Source of the DNA: Lutibacter sp.
GTDB lineage: Bacteria; Bacteroidota; Bacteroidia; Flavobacteriales; Flavobacteriaceae
Length of the DNA: 8,614 nucleotides
Assembly (NCBI GenBank): GCA_030748365.1
Contig: JASMME010000046.1
Location: 1-8,614 of the forward strand
Reading direction: 5' to 3'
Shown here in pieces: positions 7,562-8,614 of this stretch; position 1 is the first letter of the stretch, and the number at the start of each line of letters is the position of its first letter. The notes beneath the pieces were generated by a model that was given only the letters and a program-made list of their open reading frames with translations, had not been told where the DNA came from and did no database searches. The position numbers and the translations under genes are program-made.

Positions 7562-8614
7562 TTACTGTTCTTTACCGGGCAATGTTTTGTAACCCATATT
7601 GTACAAGGTAAAACCAAAGATATCTGCATATTGATCCAAGATCATAGAAACCGGTGTTCCAGCACCATGTCCAGCGTTGGTCTCTATCCGAATCAGGATA
7701 GGGTTTTTGCCCCGATGCTTGTCTTGTAACTCCGCAGCAAATTTAAAAGAGTGTGACGGAACTACCCGGTCATCATGATCTCCGGTTGTCACCAAGGTTG
7801 CCGGGTACGCCACCCCTTTCCGCACACTATGCACGGGTGAGTACGCTTTTAAATAGTCGAACATCTCTTTAGAATCCGCAGCCGTTCCGTAGTCATAGGC
7901 CCAACCTGCACCTGCGGTAAAAGTATGATAACGCAGCATGTCCATCACCCCAACAGCGGGCAGGGCGACCTGTATTAGATCTGGACGTTGGGTCATGGTG
8001 GCCCCTACCAACAAACCACCGTTGGAACCACCTCTGATGGCCAGGTGTTTTGAATCGGTATAGCCTTGTTCGATTAGAAATTCAGCAGCTGCGATAAAGT
8101 CATCAAAAACATTTTGTTTTTGCATTTTGGTACCGGCCTTATGCCATTCTTTACCATATTCTCCACCCCCACGCAAATTGGGAACGGCATAAATACCGCC
8201 CTGTTCCATCCAGACGGCATTGGCGATACTAAAGCTTGGTGTAAGGCTTATATTAAATCCGCCATAGCCATACAGAATGGTCGGATGATTTTTTCCTAAG
8301 GGCAACCCCTTTTTATAAGAGATAATCATGGGAACCTGGGTACCGTCTTTTGACTCGTAAAAAACTTGTTTGGATTCATAGGCTTCCGGATCGAAATCAA
8401 TCCCTGGCTTACGATATAGGGTGCTACGGCCCTTTTCAGGATCACAAGCGTAGATAGTGCCAGGACTCACATAGTTTGTAAAGGAGAAATAGATTGTTTC
8501 TGTGTCTTTTTTTCCACTGAACCCACTTACGGTCCCTGGTCCCGGAAGTTCGATATCCCGAATAAACTGTCCTTCGAAGTCGTATTGTTTTACCTGTGAG
8601 ATGGCGTCGACCAT
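7562..8614 (-). CDS. Prolyl oligopeptidase, peptidase family S9A (N-terminal half outside window)
   Basis: A serine peptidase that cleaves short peptides after proline. 350 C-terminal residues are visible; family members are near 700, so the N-terminal half (most of the beta-propeller, and any signal peptide) lies beyond the right edge. Visible residues 1 to about 80 are the end of the propeller, the rest the alpha/beta-hydrolase domain. Numbered from the edge, the catalytic triad is Ser197 in GGSNGG, Asp281 in DHDDRVVP and His316 in AGHGAG, equal to Ser554, Asp641 and His680 of porcine enzyme. Tyr117 (YGYGGF) matches the oxyanion-hole Tyr473, and Arg283 matches substrate-binding Arg643. The Met codon at 8612-8614 is very probably internal, not the start, because the frame opens in mid-domain. 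Stop is TAA at 7562-7564. Because the N-terminus is missing, cytoplasmic versus periplasmic or lipoprotein location cannot be decided. Identity and catalytic competence are well supported. Confidence 0.96.
   Translation of the reverse strand: MVDAISQVKQYDFEGQFIRDIELPGPGTVSGFSGKKDTETIYFSFTNYVSPGTIYACDPEKGRSTLYRKPGIDFDPEAYESKQVFYESKDGTQVPMIISYKKGLPLGKNHPTILYGYGGFNISLTPSFSIANAVWMEQGGIYAVPNLRGGGEYGKEWHKAGTKMQKQNVFDDFIAAAEFLIEQGYTDSKHLAIRGGSNGGLLVGATMTQRPDLIQVALPAVGVMDMLRYHTFTAGAGWAYDYGTAADSKEMFDYLKAYSPVHSVRKGVAYPATLVTTGDHDDRVVPSHSFKFAAELQDKHRGKNPILIRIETNAGHGAGTPVSMILDQYADIFGFTLYNMGYKTLPGKEQ

Noticed and set aside
8612..8614. ATG at the right edge as the true start of the peptidase
   Set aside because: The product would begin within the beta-propeller; prolyl oligopeptidases are about twice as long, so this Met is internal.

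Overview
The window looks like an ordinary chromosomal stretch from a member of the Bacteroidota, most likely a flavobacterium of the Flavobacteriaceae type (inference). Supporting signs are a TonB-dependent receptor with an N-terminal carboxypeptidase-regulatory-like domain, A/T-rich leaders without clear Shine-Dalgarno sequences, and two intergenic matches to the Bacteroidota -7 promoter box TAnnTTTG. Six protein-coding genes fill nearly all of it. The two outermost are cut by the window edges. I see no rRNA, tRNA, CRISPR array, insertion sequence, phage gene or integration scar.

Layout. (1) Bases 1-1083, plus strand: 3' part of a hexameric glutamate dehydrogenase gene (gdhA), probably NADP-dependent. 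(2) Bases 1104-1137: a strong intrinsic terminator between converging genes, with an A-tract and a T-tract so it can work in both directions. (3) Bases 1174-4113, minus strand: a 979-residue TonB-dependent outer-membrane receptor with no SusD partner, carrying an unusual Ala/Gly-rich insert coded by GCC/GGC triplet runs and two five-Asp runs. (4) Bases 4260-5243, plus strand: an FMN-dependent oxidoreductase of the nitronate monooxygenase family, divergent from the receptor. (5) Bases 5267-6400, minus: a lysine 6-dehydrogenase-like member of the saccharopine dehydrogenase family. (6) Bases 6539-7483, minus: a TIGR01212 (YhcC/YtqA-like) radical SAM protein with a CX11CX2C cluster motif. (7) Bases 7562-8614, minus: the C-terminal half of a prolyl oligopeptidase (peptidase S9A) with its full catalytic triad.

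How they fit together. The three minus-strand genes at the right lie in the order prolyl oligopeptidase, radical SAM, lysine-dehydrogenase-like, but gaps of 78 and 138 bases, each with a possible promoter box, argue against a tight operon. Several genes touch amino-acid and peptide metabolism (glutamate dehydrogenase, lysine-6-dehydrogenase-like enzyme, prolyl oligopeptidase), but strand arrangement gives no evidence of one shared pathway. I did not find a convincing new multi-gene system. The points most worth a second look are the nested inverted repeats at 6453-6523, the triplet-repeat insert in the receptor, the unassigned substrates of the receptor, flavoenzyme and dehydrogenase, and the possible tRNA-modification role of the radical SAM protein.
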